Below are positions 1-6,474 of a DNA stretch of 7,035 nucleotides, piece by piece (the first letter of the stretch is position 1; the number at the start of each line of letters is the position of its first letter). The notes under the pieces were generated by a model. It saw only the letters and a list, made by a program, of their open reading frames with translations. It made no database searches and was not told the DNA's origin. The translations under genes and the position numbers were made by a program. Source of the DNA: Candidatus Ventricola intestinavium (GTDB lineage: Bacteria; Bacillota; Clostridia; Christensenellales; Aristaeellaceae); assembly GCA_018715105.1 (NCBI GenBank), contig DVMG01000238.1, positions 1 through 7,035 on the forward strand. The letters are read 5' to 3'.

Positions 1-30
1 ATTATAGCAACATATCATTTGGAATGTCAA
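1..30 (-). promoter_or_regulatory. Strong sigma-A-type promoter pointing left, out of the window
   Basis: On the minus strand a perfect TTGACA (-35, positions 30-25) is followed after 18 bp by a perfect TATAAT (-10, positions 6-1), with TGC directly in front, which is an extended -10 (TGn). Upstream, positions 31-65 are rich in A and T tracts and resemble an UP element. By hand count, positions 1-60 are only 15/60 G+C, against about two thirds in neighbouring coding sequence. The promoter lies beyond pyrD and reads away from it, so it should serve the next minus-strand gene outside the window. The start site, expected about 7 bases past the -10, is also outside. Such a complete match is typical of highly expressed genes such as rRNA or tRNA operons, but the target cannot be seen. 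Confidence 0.8.
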
Positions 31-124
31 CATTTTTGCATAAAATATGGAACGAAATTTTTTCTCGGTCTGTACATATACGTGCTGTTTCGCTGGATTC
101 TTTCGGCCATAACGTCAAGTTTTT

Positions 125-158
125 AACGGCCGGCCGTTATCGCAACCGGCCGGCCGTT
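125..158 (-). terminator. GC-rich inverted repeat after pyrD, possible operon terminator
   Basis: Positions 125-136 pair perfectly with 147-158, giving a 12-bp stem, almost all G-C, around a 10-base loop. It starts 29 bases past the pyrD stop codon, where an operon terminator would be expected, and separates the operon from the promoter at 1-30. It is not a textbook intrinsic terminator. In the minus-strand RNA the stem ends in UU and is followed by AAAAC rather than a U tract, and there is no U tract in the other direction either. Each arm also contains the self-complementary octamer GGCCGGCC (128-135 and 148-155), so each arm could fold alone or act as a protein-binding palindrome. Termination is inferred from position and stem strength. 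Confidence 0.5.
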
Positions 159-187
159 CGATGCGCTCATCGGATTCATGCATCCGC

Positions 188-1099
188 TCAATAGGCTTTC
201 AGCGTGCCCACCATCTCCTGCGCGCACGCGATGCCCTGCTCTTCACAGTACGTATTCAGCTCCCCGATAATGCGCGGGCAGGCAAAGGGGTCGGTAAAAT
301 TGGCCGTGCCCACCATCACCGCTTTCGCCCCGCAGAGCATGAAGGCCGCGGCGTCCTCTCCCGTCTCAATGCCGCCCATGCCGATGATCGGAATGGAAAC
401 CTTCTGCGCGCTCTGCCACACCATGCGCAGCGCCACGGGCCGCACGGCCGGGCCGGACAGCCCGCCCGTGTTGTTGCGAAGCACCATGCTGCGCCGGTGC
501 ACATCCACCGCGATCCCTGTGAGCGTATTGATCATGGAAAGGGCATCGGCTCCCGCTTCCTGCGCGGCCAGCGCGTTTTCCGTTATGTCTGCCACGTTGG
601 GCGTCAGCTTCACAATCAGCGGCTGACGGGACACGGCCTTGACAGCTTTTGTGATCGCATAAACGCTCTCCGGCTTCACGCCAAAGGCCACACCCCCCTC
701 ATGCACATTCGGGCAGGAGATATTCATCTCAAGCAGGTGCACGCCCGTGGGCGCAAGCTTCTGCGCCATGCGGCAGTATTCATCCATGCTCGTTCCCGTG
801 ATGTTGGCCAGGATGGCCACATCCTTGGTCATCAGCCACGGCAGGTCGTTTTCAATAAAGCTGTCCACACCGGGGTTTTGCAGTCCCACGCTGTTGAGCA
901 TGCCGCTGGGCGTCTCCGCAATGCGGGAGGGTGGGTTGCCGGTGCGCGGTTTCAGGCTCAGCCCCTTGACCGAAATGCCGCCCAGCGCGCCGATGTCATA
1001 AAGCGTGTCAAATTCACGTCCAAAGCCAAATGTGCCGCTGGCCGCGATAATGGGATTTTTGAGCTTGACACCGCACAGGTTCAAAGAAAGATCAGCCAT
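188..1099 (-). CDS. pyrD: Dihydroorotate dehydrogenase, class 1B catalytic subunit (PyrD/PyrDB)
   Basis: This FMN enzyme oxidises dihydroorotate to orotate in the cytoplasm. Class 1B forms work with PyrK and pass electrons to NAD+. The 303-residue product has the usual class 1B length and a full TIM-barrel motif set: N-terminal substrate/FMN region with KGLSLKPR (residues 45-52) and NSVGLQNPG (69-77), the catalytic-base motif NISCPNV with Cys129, NTLTG (191-195), GGLSGPAVRP (212-221), and phosphate-binding GMGGI (240-244) and VGTANF (263-268). A cysteine rather than serine as base separates class 1 from membrane-bound class 2. The ATG at 1099 overlaps the pyrK stop by 8 bases and has an excellent ribosome-binding site at 1106-1113, six bases away, so translation is probably coupled to pyrK. 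It is the last gene of the visible operon. Confidence 0.97.
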   Translation of the reverse strand: MADLSLNLCGVKLKNPIIAASGTFGFGREFDTLYDIGALGGISVKGLSLKPRTGNPPSRIAETPSGMLNSVGLQNPGVDSFIENDLPWLMTKDVAILANITGTSMDEYCRMAQKLAPTGVHLLEMNISCPNVHEGGVAFGVKPESVYAITKAVKAVSRQPLIVKLTPNVADITENALAAQEAGADALSMINTLTGIAVDVHRRSMVLRNNTGGLSGPAVRPVALRMVWQSAQKVSIPIIGMGGIETGEDAAAFMLCGAKAVMVGTANFTDPFACPRIIGELNTYCEEQGIACAQEMVGTLKAY

Positions 1100-1862
1100 G
1101 AAGCGTCACCTCCCCCGCATCAAACACGGGCCCGTCTTTGCAAACGCGGGCATAGGTCCATCCGCCATCCGGCGCGATCCTTTTGACGCTGCATCCAAGG
1201 CATGCGCCGATGCCGCAGCCCATGCGCTCCTCCAGCGAAAGCTGACAGGGAATCTCCTCACGCAAAGCCATCGCCTGCACAGCCGCAAGCATCGGCGCGG
1301 GTCCGCAGGCCATGATGACATCAGGCCTTCTGTGCCGGATGGCTTCCTCAAGGGGCCTGGTCACAAGCGCGCGCTCCCCCAGCGTCCCGTCGTCGCTGAC
1401 GGCGGTGACGGGACAGGGCGCCTGCGTCATGCCATACGCATGGCGCGCACTGCGGAACCCGAAAAACGCGCGCGATGTTTCCGTGGCGAAGCAGTCCATC
1501 GCGCAGCAGATGGGCGCCACCCCCACGCCACCCCCCACGAAGTAGACCGTCCGAGCGCCGCGTGCATCAAACCCGGTGCCCAGCGGCCCGAGAATCCTCA
1601 CGCTGTCCCCCGGTTTTACGGCGCACAGCAGGTGGGTGCCGCGTCCTTTTTTCTGGATGGCGAACGTGAGCGTGCCCGCCTTCGGATCAAAGGCCATCAG
1701 GCTGATGGGCCTGCGCAGCACATGGGCATGATCCGGCACGAGCATCTGCACAAACTGCCCGGCTCTGGCCTGGCCGGCGATCTCCGGCGCCTCAAGAATG
1801 ATGCGCGTGAGCCCTTCCGCCAGCGGCTCACAGGCCAGCACGCGCGCATTGACATCCTGCAT
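1092..1862 (-). CDS. pyrK: Dihydroorotate dehydrogenase electron-transfer subunit (PyrK/PyrDII)
   Basis: This FAD and [2Fe-2S] subunit moves electrons from the FMN of class 1B PyrD to NAD+. The 256-residue product has the family length. It shows a ferredoxin-reductase-type FAD domain with RRPIS (50-54), then an NAD-binding domain with GGGVGVAP (110-117) and ACGPAPML (185-192), and a C-terminal iron-sulfur segment whose four cysteines (216, 221, 224, 241) have the PyrK spacing CGIGACLGC...C. All expected ligands are present. The ATG at 1862 follows AGGGAGGA (1869-1876) after six bases. It is separated from pyrF by 59 bp without a clear promoter, and its end overlaps pyrD. The adjacency with a class 1B pyrD confirms the assignment. 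Confidence 0.97.
   Translation of the reverse strand: MQDVNARVLACEPLAEGLTRIILEAPEIAGQARAGQFVQMLVPDHAHVLRRPISLMAFDPKAGTLTFAIQKKGRGTHLLCAVKPGDSVRILGPLGTGFDARGARTVYFVGGGVGVAPICCAMDCFATETSRAFFGFRSARHAYGMTQAPCPVTAVSDDGTLGERALVTRPLEEAIRHRRPDVIMACGPAPMLAAVQAMALREEIPCQLSLEERMGCGIGACLGCSVKRIAPDGGWTYARVCKDGPVFDAGEVTLHG
1106..1116 (-). promoter_or_regulatory. Strong ribosome-binding site of pyrD, inside pyrK
   Basis: The minus strand reads GGGGGAGGTGA, containing an eight-base match (GGAGGTGA) to the usual anti-Shine-Dalgarno end of 16S rRNA, six bases before the pyrD ATG. It lies wholly within the last codons of pyrK. It fixes the pyrD start and is the strongest such site in the operon. This fits a need to make PyrD and PyrK in equal amounts. 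Confidence 0.85.
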
Positions 1863-1921
1863 GATGTTTCCTCCCTGCTCAAATCTTCCGTATGGAACCG
1901 GTGCTCAGAAGCGCTTTTTCT

Positions 1922-2860
1922 TTACAGGATCTCTTTTCCCGCGGCCCGCAGGCAGCCGCACAGATCCTCCCGCATGCGGATGGCTTCCTCCCGCGCGGCC
2001 GCATCAAAAGCCATCCCTTCGCGCTTTTTCCAGGCGCAGAGGATCGAGCGGGATGCGTTGACGATGGCCCCGCTGCCCTGCCGGTCAAAGCAGCCCGCGA
2101 TATCCGCGCCCGTCGCGCCCTGGGCACCATAGCCCGGCACGAGGAAGAAAGCATGCGGCATCCGCTCGCGCAGCGCCGTGCCCTGCTGCGGATAGGTTGC
2201 GCCGACCACGGCGCCCACGGCGGAGTATCCGCTCTCTCCCCGCGTTTCCTTTCCCCAGTCTTCCACCAGATCGGCCACCGCCTCATACAGCGTGCGGCCG
2301 TCTTCAAAGCGCATATCCTGCAGCTGGCCGGAGGACGGGTTGCTCGTCTTCACCAGCACGAAGATGCCCGTGCCGTGTTCCCGGCAGGCATCGGCAAACG
2401 GCTTCACGCCATCCACGCCCAGATAAGGGTTGATCGTGGCAATATCCGCCCCAAAGGCGCGCTGCGCGCCAAGCGGCATGTCCGTGGCGCCGATGTAGGC
2501 GTTTGCATAGCAGGCCGCCGTGGCGCCGATGTCGTTGCGCTTGACGTCCGCCATGACGATCAGCCCCTTCTCTTTTGCGTAGCGGATCGTTTTTTCATAG
2601 GCGGCCACACCTGCCGGGCCGTACATCTCGTAATACGCCGCCTGCACCTTGACGGAGGGCACCATGTCGCAAAGGGCGTCTATCAGCCGCACGTTGTATT
2701 GGTAGATCGCCTCGGCCGCATCCTCAAAGCTGCGGATGCCGCCGGGCATGATCTCGCCCACGAAGCGCTCCGGCAGGTACTCGATGCGCGTATCCAGCCC
2801 GGCCACGGTCGGATTCTTCATCGCGCGGATGCGCGCGGCCAGCTTTTCCATGATGTTCAT
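1922..2860 (-). CDS. pyrF: Orotidine-5'-phosphate decarboxylase, long (type 2) form
   Basis: This enzyme catalyses the last step of UMP synthesis, decarboxylating OMP. The product is 312 residues, longer than the roughly 230-240 of the Bacillus/E. coli type, and matches the type 2 subfamily seen in some clostridia, mycobacteria and myxobacteria. Visible motifs are GLDTR (21-25), the catalytic DVKRNDIG (105-112, with Lys107 and the Asp pair), NPYLGVDG (144-151), VKTSNPSS (170-177), the phosphate-binding VPGYGAQGA (241-249), and NASRSI (268-273) with the phosphate-contacting Arg271. The frame stays open upstream to about 2959, but the ATG at 2860 is preferred. It has GAAGGGAG at 2868-2875 with a seven-base spacer, and the extra upstream residues match nothing in the family. 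An ATG three codons further in is a weaker alternative. Confidence 0.95.
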   Translation of the reverse strand: MNIMEKLAARIRAMKNPTVAGLDTRIEYLPERFVGEIMPGGIRSFEDAAEAIYQYNVRLIDALCDMVPSVKVQAAYYEMYGPAGVAAYEKTIRYAKEKGLIVMADVKRNDIGATAACYANAYIGATDMPLGAQRAFGADIATINPYLGVDGVKPFADACREHGTGIFVLVKTSNPSSGQLQDMRFEDGRTLYEAVADLVEDWGKETRGESGYSAVGAVVGATYPQQGTALRERMPHAFFLVPGYGAQGATGADIAGCFDRQGSGAIVNASRSILCAWKKREGMAFDAAAREEAIRMREDLCGCLRAAGKEIL

Positions 2861-2867
2861 ATGTTTT

Positions 2868-2875
2868 CTCCCTTC
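2868..2875 (-). promoter_or_regulatory. Ribosome-binding site that fixes the pyrF start
   Basis: The minus strand reads GAAGGGAG seven bases before the ATG at 2860. The reading frame extends upstream through this site and into the end of the preceding gene, so the site is the main reason for choosing the shorter start. The upstream extension has no family counterpart. Confidence 0.75.
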
Positions 2876-2927
2876 AATATAAGCGATATGGATGATTGCG
2901 CCTGTTCTCCCGGGCGGCGCATACGGG

Positions 2928-4196
2928 TTAGTCCCCCTCGCCCGCCGCGTATTGCGCAAAGGTCGTGAAGCCGTCGATGTCGCGGGTGATGGTTTGCTGA
3001 TATTCCGCGATGCGCCTTTGGGCCTCCTCCTCGGTGATCATCAGGCTCCTGTCGATCGGATAGTCCATCTCCTCCGTGAGCAAAAACCAGCCGATCTGGT
3101 TCTGCTCCACATCATCGCTGCGCACGCTTTCGCGCAGCACAAACTCCGAGCCGATCAGCTCATCAATTTCATACACAGCGTAGGCTGCGCCATTGGAGCC
3201 TTCTTCATAAATGCTGCCATCCGCACAGAGGTACTTTCTGCTCCGCGTCCAACTTTCAGTCGCCAGCACGGGCTGATCGTCTTTTAACGTGTATATCGCA
3301 GTCAGAAACGCTTCCATGGTATCGCGAAAGTATCCTCTGCTCAATACGATCAGCTCATCCACACCATCTGCATTCAAGTCCTTGAGGACAAATCCGTCCT
3401 CCAATGAGCTGGGTATATAATAGGGCTCCACAAAACCCAAGCTATGTTTTTTCTCTAAATCCCATTCCTCAACAATCACGGTATAGAAGCATTCCAGGAC
3501 TTCACCGTATCCTCCCCACGCATCCGTGACCGTCCCTGTGCCCGCGCCCGTGCTCAAATAATCGGTGCTCACCCAGCCCGTCAGCCCGACCCACGAATCG
3601 GGGCTAGTGTCCGCGGCGCGCGTGACCTGAATCTGCGCCCATCCGTCCTGAATATCAAGCAGCAGGAACTGATCCGCCTTTTCCAGATGGCCGAGGATGT
3701 CCTCACCGCCGGGGATATTGCGCACGCGCAGGTTGTTGCCCGTGCAGACCGCGCCCGTCGTGCCGACGAGGCCCTCGAGCCCGGCCGTCTGTGAGGGCGC
3801 GGCGGTCGCCGTAGCAGAGCGATACGCCTGCGCGTCGCACGGGCAGTCGATGTAATCGGCATCCACCCAGCCCGTCATGCCGTCGCGCGAATCGGGGCTC
3901 GTCGCGTGTGCCGCCGTGACCTGAATCAGCGCGTAGCCGTTCCTGACCTCGATGAGCCGGAAGGTATCAGCCTGCTCCAGATGCCCGATGATCTTCGCCC
4001 ACTCCCCATCCGCGTGAACTTTGATGTAGTTGCCCGTCGCGCGGCAGTCGCCCGCGTTCAGATGCGCGCTCAGGTGCTGCGCGTGCCACGTCGAGTCGGC
4101 GTCCGTCTCGATGTCGCGCGCTTTGGCGGCGAGCACCGTCTGCGCGGCCATTATCAGGCAAAGCAGCGCGGCGGCGAAGGAAAGTCCTCTTTTCAT
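2928..4196 (-). CDS. Secreted protein with two SH3-like repeats and a C-terminal domain of unknown function
   Basis: I do not recognise this 422-residue protein as a named gene. It starts with a typical Sec signal peptide: Lys-Arg at 2-3, a hydrophobic core at about 5-19, and a likely signal peptidase I site near Ala23/Ala24. There is no convincing lipobox. Two bacterial SH3-like (SH3b) repeats follow at about 53-116 and 151-214, the second with the better core (LRVRNIPGG). A short linker leads to a C-terminal region (about 225-422) holding DLNADGVDEL at 273-282, which resembles a calcium-binding loop or integrin-like repeat. SH3b domains often bind cell-wall peptides, so a role at the cell surface is inferred; no catalytic motif is seen. 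The start at 4196 is chosen for the signal peptide and the Shine-Dalgarno site. It lies between pyrC and pyrF on the same strand with no obvious link to pyrimidine synthesis. Confidence 0.85.
   Translation of the reverse strand: MKRGLSFAAALLCLIMAAQTVLAAKARDIETDADSTWHAQHLSAHLNAGDCRATGNYIKVHADGEWAKIIGHLEQADTFRLIEVRNGYALIQVTAAHATSPDSRDGMTGWVDADYIDCPCDAQAYRSATATAAPSQTAGLEGLVGTTGAVCTGNNLRVRNIPGGEDILGHLEKADQFLLLDIQDGWAQIQVTRAADTSPDSWVGLTGWVSTDYLSTGAGTGTVTDAWGGYGEVLECFYTVIVEEWDLEKKHSLGFVEPYYIPSSLEDGFVLKDLNADGVDELIVLSRGYFRDTMEAFLTAIYTLKDDQPVLATESWTRSRKYLCADGSIYEEGSNGAAYAVYEIDELIGSEFVLRESVRSDDVEQNQIGWFLLTEEMDYPIDRSLMITEEEAQRRIAEYQQTITRDIDGFTTFAQYAAGEGD
3555..4040 (-). repeat. Duplicated SH3-domain coding unit, 294-bp period
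   Basis: Segments 3849-4040 and 3555-3746 encode the two SH3-like repeats and align without gaps at a constant offset of 294 bases (98 codons). By my alignment, 32 of 64 residues are identical, with GHLE-ADxF, IQVT, TSPDS and TGWV conserved in both. The DNA is also similar, for example a shared ACCCAGCCCGTCA near 3570 and 3864 and a shared CGAATCGGGGCT near 3595 and 3889. The unit includes a linker rich in Ala, Thr and Ser between the domains. This is best read as an internal tandem duplication that has since diverged. Confidence 0.85.
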
Positions 4197-4205
4197 GTCC
4201 ATCAT

Positions 4206-4213
4206 TCCCTTCT
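4206..4213 (-). promoter_or_regulatory. Ribosome-binding site of the SH3-repeat gene
   Basis: The minus strand reads AGAAGGGA, nine bases before the ATG at 4196. Two earlier in-frame ATG codons (4205 and 4202) lie too close to this site to use it well. The choice of 4196 also puts the Lys-Arg pair at the very start of the signal peptide, as expected. Confidence 0.65.
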
Positions 4214-4242
4214 GCTCATGGCCGCCTCTTGGCGTTGCCGCA

Positions 4243-5535
4243 TCACTCCGCACAGTCGATCACACGCCCGCCGACCATCGTCATGCACACCGCTCCGGTA
4301 TACGTGCGCCCGTCGAACGGCGTGTTCTTGCCCTTGGAGACGAACTTCGACGCGTCCACGGTGATCTCCCTATCCGGATCGAGCACCACCACATCCGCGG
4401 GCGCGCCCACGGAGAGCGTGCCGCCCTGCACCCCCAGCAGCCGGGCCGGGATGGTGCTCATCCGCTCGATCAGGCGCGGCAGCGTCATCCTGCCGGACTT
4501 GACCAGCACGCTGTTGCTCACACAGAAGGCCGTCTCAAACCCGCTGATGCCGCTGGCGGCCAGGTGGAACTCGCAGCGCTTTTCATCCTCGTGGTGCGGT
4601 GCATGGTCGGTGGCGATGCAGTCAAGCGTGCCGTCCACCAGGCCCTCGATGCAGGCAAGCCGGTCTTCCTCCTCGCGAAGCGGCGGGTTTACCCGGCAGC
4701 GGCTGTCATAGCCTTCCACCCATGCGTCCGTTGCCCCGATATAGTGCGGCGTGGTCTCCGCCGTCACGCGCACACCGCGCGCCTTGGCCTCGCGCACAAG
4801 CTGCACACCGCCGCGCGTGGAAACATGGCAGATGTGCACGCGCTTGCCCTCGGCCTCTGCCACGAGGATATCCCGCGCAATCATCACTTCCTCGGCGGCG
4901 CGCGTGATGCCCGGAAGCCCCAGCTTGGTGGACATGTAGCCCTCGTTCATCACGCCGTCGCCCACCAGATTTTTATCCTCGCTGTGGCTCATGATGAACA
5001 GGCCAAAGTGCGCCGCATACTGCATCGCCAGGCGAAAGAGGTTTGAATTGGTGACCGGCCTGCCGTCATCCGAGATGGCCACGATGCCGGCCTGCTTCAT
5101 CCGGCCGATCTCGGCCATTTCCACACCCTGAAGCCCCTTTGAAATCGCGCCCACCGGATAGACGCGCACACCGCTGCCCTTTGTCTGCGCTTTCTCAAGG
5201 ATATAGCGGGTGACGGCCGCATTGTCGTTGACCGGCTGGGTGTTGGGCATGCAGCACACGGCCGTAAATCCGCCGCGCGCCGCCGCCTGCGTGCCGGAGA
5301 CGATGTCTTCCTTATATTCAAGGCCGGGATCGCGCAGATGGCTGTGCATGTCAATCAGGCCGGGCGCTACCACGCGGCCCGCCGCATCGAAGATGCGCGC
5401 ATCCTCTGCCTCAATATTCCGGCCGATGGCCGCGATCTTCCCCGATTGGATGAGCACATCCGCCGTCTCGTCCACACCGTTTGCGGGGTCGATCACACGG
5501 CCGCCGCGAATGAGAATGGTCTGCCTGTCTTCCAT
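4243..5535 (-). CDS. pyrC: Dihydroorotase, type I
   Basis: This zinc amidohydrolase interconverts carbamoyl-aspartate and dihydroorotate. The 430-residue length fits the type I family found in Bacillus, rather than the roughly 345-residue E. coli type. The expected motifs run in order: N-terminal beta-sandwich, GLIDMHSHLRDPG (59-71) with the metal-binding His64 and His66 and substrate Arg68, MPNT (96-99), SDDG (155-158) with the bridging Asp typical of type I enzymes lacking a carboxylated lysine, SHSED (183-187, His184), CHVST (236-240, His237), and ATDHAPH (308-314, Asp310). ISGFET (330-335) and the final strand GGRVID (422-427) are also typical. The ATG at 5535 is one base past the pyrB stop, with AAGGAGGGA at 5544-5552 inside pyrB. 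Type I PyrC often associates with PyrB, so a complex is plausible. Confidence 0.97.
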   Translation of the reverse strand: MEDRQTILIRGGRVIDPANGVDETADVLIQSGKIAAIGRNIEAEDARIFDAAGRVVAPGLIDMHSHLRDPGLEYKEDIVSGTQAAARGGFTAVCCMPNTQPVNDNAAVTRYILEKAQTKGSGVRVYPVGAISKGLQGVEMAEIGRMKQAGIVAISDDGRPVTNSNLFRLAMQYAAHFGLFIMSHSEDKNLVGDGVMNEGYMSTKLGLPGITRAAEEVMIARDILVAEAEGKRVHICHVSTRGGVQLVREAKARGVRVTAETTPHYIGATDAWVEGYDSRCRVNPPLREEEDRLACIEGLVDGTLDCIATDHAPHHEDEKRCEFHLAASGISGFETAFCVSNSVLVKSGRMTLPRLIERMSTIPARLLGVQGGTLSVGAPADVVVLDPDREITVDASKFVSKGKNTPFDGRTYTGAVCMTMVGGRVIDCAE

Positions 5536-5536
5536 T

Positions 5537-6460
5537 TCAGCTTTCCCTCCTTGTGAGCATGTATAAAAGCGCCATCCGCACGGCCACGCCGCTTTCCACC
5601 TGCTGGGTGATGACCGACTGCGCGCTGTCCGCCGCGCTGGAGGCGATCTCCACGCCGCGGTTCATCGGGCCCGGATGCATGATGAGCGCATGCTTTCGGG
5701 CCAGCGCCACGCGCTCGGGGGTGATCTCCCAGTTGTCGCAATACTCTGCGACGGAAGGGAAAAGCCCCTTCTGCTGGCGCTCCCGCTGGATACGCAGGCC
5801 CATCACCACATCCGCCCCCTCGCAGGCATCCTCGATGGTCGGGGCGACGGTGCAGCCAAGCTCCTCAATGCGCACAGGGATCAGCGTTGGCGGCGCACAG
5901 AGCACCACGCTCGCGCCCATCGCCGTCAGGCCGTAGATGTTGGAGCGCGCCACGCGCGAATGCATCACATCGCCGCAGATGGCGACCTTGATCCCCTCCA
6001 GGCTGCCCAGATGCTCGCGCATGGTCAGCAGATCCAGCAGCGCCTGTGTGGGATGCTCGTTCATGCCGTCGCCCGCGTTGATAACGCTTGCGCGGACATT
6101 TTTCGCCAGAAGAGCCGGGGCGCCGGACATGGGGTGGCGGATGATGATGACATCCGTGCCCATCTGGTCAAGCGTCACGCCGGTGTCAATCAGCGTCTCT
6201 CCCTTGGCCACGCTGGATGCGCTGGCAGAGATATTGGCCGCCGCAGCGGACATGTATTTGCTCGCCAGCTCAAAGGACATGCGCGTGCGCGTGGAATTCT
6301 CGTAAAACAGCGTGACGATGGATTTGCCCTGCAGATGGGCCGTCTTCTTGTTCGCAGAGCGCACCACCTGCCGCATGGTCAGCGCCGTATCCAGGATGGA
6401 TGTAATCTCCTCCCTGCTCACGCCGTCAAGGCCAAGCAGGTCTTTTCTTCGGATGCCCAT
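5537..6460 (-). CDS. pyrB: Aspartate carbamoyltransferase catalytic subunit
   Basis: This enzyme condenses carbamoyl phosphate with aspartate, the committed step of pyrimidine synthesis. The 307 residues form the usual two domains. The carbamoyl-phosphate domain has STRTR (56-60), the loop KGET (87-90), and HPTQALLDLLT (136-146). The aspartate domain has GDVMHSRVARS (163-173, Arg169), LRIQRER (222-228, Arg223) and HPGPMNRGVEI (262-272). All the expected ligands are present, and it aligns by eye with the Bacillus-type enzyme. No pyrI regulatory subunit is adjacent, so control is probably through PyrR rather than allostery. The ATG at 6460 has GAGGAGGA (6469-6476) after eight bases, and that site overlaps the pyrR stop codon. 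The final codons of pyrB encode the pyrC ribosome-binding site. Confidence 0.97.
   Translation of the reverse strand: MGIRRKDLLGLDGVSREEITSILDTALTMRQVVRSANKKTAHLQGKSIVTLFYENSTRTRMSFELASKYMSAAAANISASASSVAKGETLIDTGVTLDQMGTDVIIIRHPMSGAPALLAKNVRASVINAGDGMNEHPTQALLDLLTMREHLGSLEGIKVAICGDVMHSRVARSNIYGLTAMGASVVLCAPPTLIPVRIEELGCTVAPTIEDACEGADVVMGLRIQRERQQKGLFPSVAEYCDNWEITPERVALARKHALIMHPGPMNRGVEIASSAADSAQSVITQQVESGVAVRMALLYMLTRRES
5544..5552 (-). promoter_or_regulatory. Ribosome-binding site of pyrC, inside pyrB
   Basis: The minus strand reads AAGGAGGGA, eight bases before the pyrC ATG, encoded by the last codons of pyrB (Thr-Arg-Arg-Glu). With one base between the pyrB stop and the pyrC start, translation is very likely coupled, which would balance the two enzymes that act in sequence. 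Confidence 0.75.
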
Positions 6461-6474
6461 ATGCCTTTTCCTCC

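Noticed and set aside
19..46. Possible plus-strand promoter (TTGGAA, 16 bp, TAAAAT) reading toward pyrD
   Set aside because: The -35 match is weak, the region is AT-rich enough to produce such matches by chance, and it would read antisense into pyrD with no plus-strand gene to serve. The minus-strand promoter in the same place is far better.
1886..1897. Small hairpin TTCC-GTAT-GGAA in the pyrF-pyrK gap, considered as a regulatory element
   Set aside because: A four-base-pair stem is expected by chance, and it does not match the PyrR-binding loop pattern.
2897..2921. Hairpin (TGCGCC / GGCGCA, 13-base loop) just after the SH3 gene stop, considered as a terminator
   Set aside because: The stem is only six base pairs, the loop is long, and no U tract follows in the minus-strand RNA. 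pyrF follows closely with no convincing promoter of its own.
2861..2927. Possible promoter for pyrF with TATATT as -10 in the gap before it
   Set aside because: No -35-like hexamer is found at a suitable distance, and the -10-like bases overlap the pyrF ribosome-binding region.
161..2968. Long plus-strand open frames (about 161-1186, 1005-2132 and 1892-2968) opposite pyrD, pyrK and pyrF
   Set aside because: They lie opposite genes with complete catalytic motifs, are rich in Arg, His, Ala and Pro, show no domain motifs, and overlap one another. Few stop codons are expected opposite GC-rich genes.
4197..4253. Upstream GTG and ATG starts for the SH3-repeat gene (4253, 4205, 4202)
   Set aside because: The GTG would overlap pyrC and put a charged stretch before the signal peptide. 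The two ATGs are too close to the Shine-Dalgarno site.
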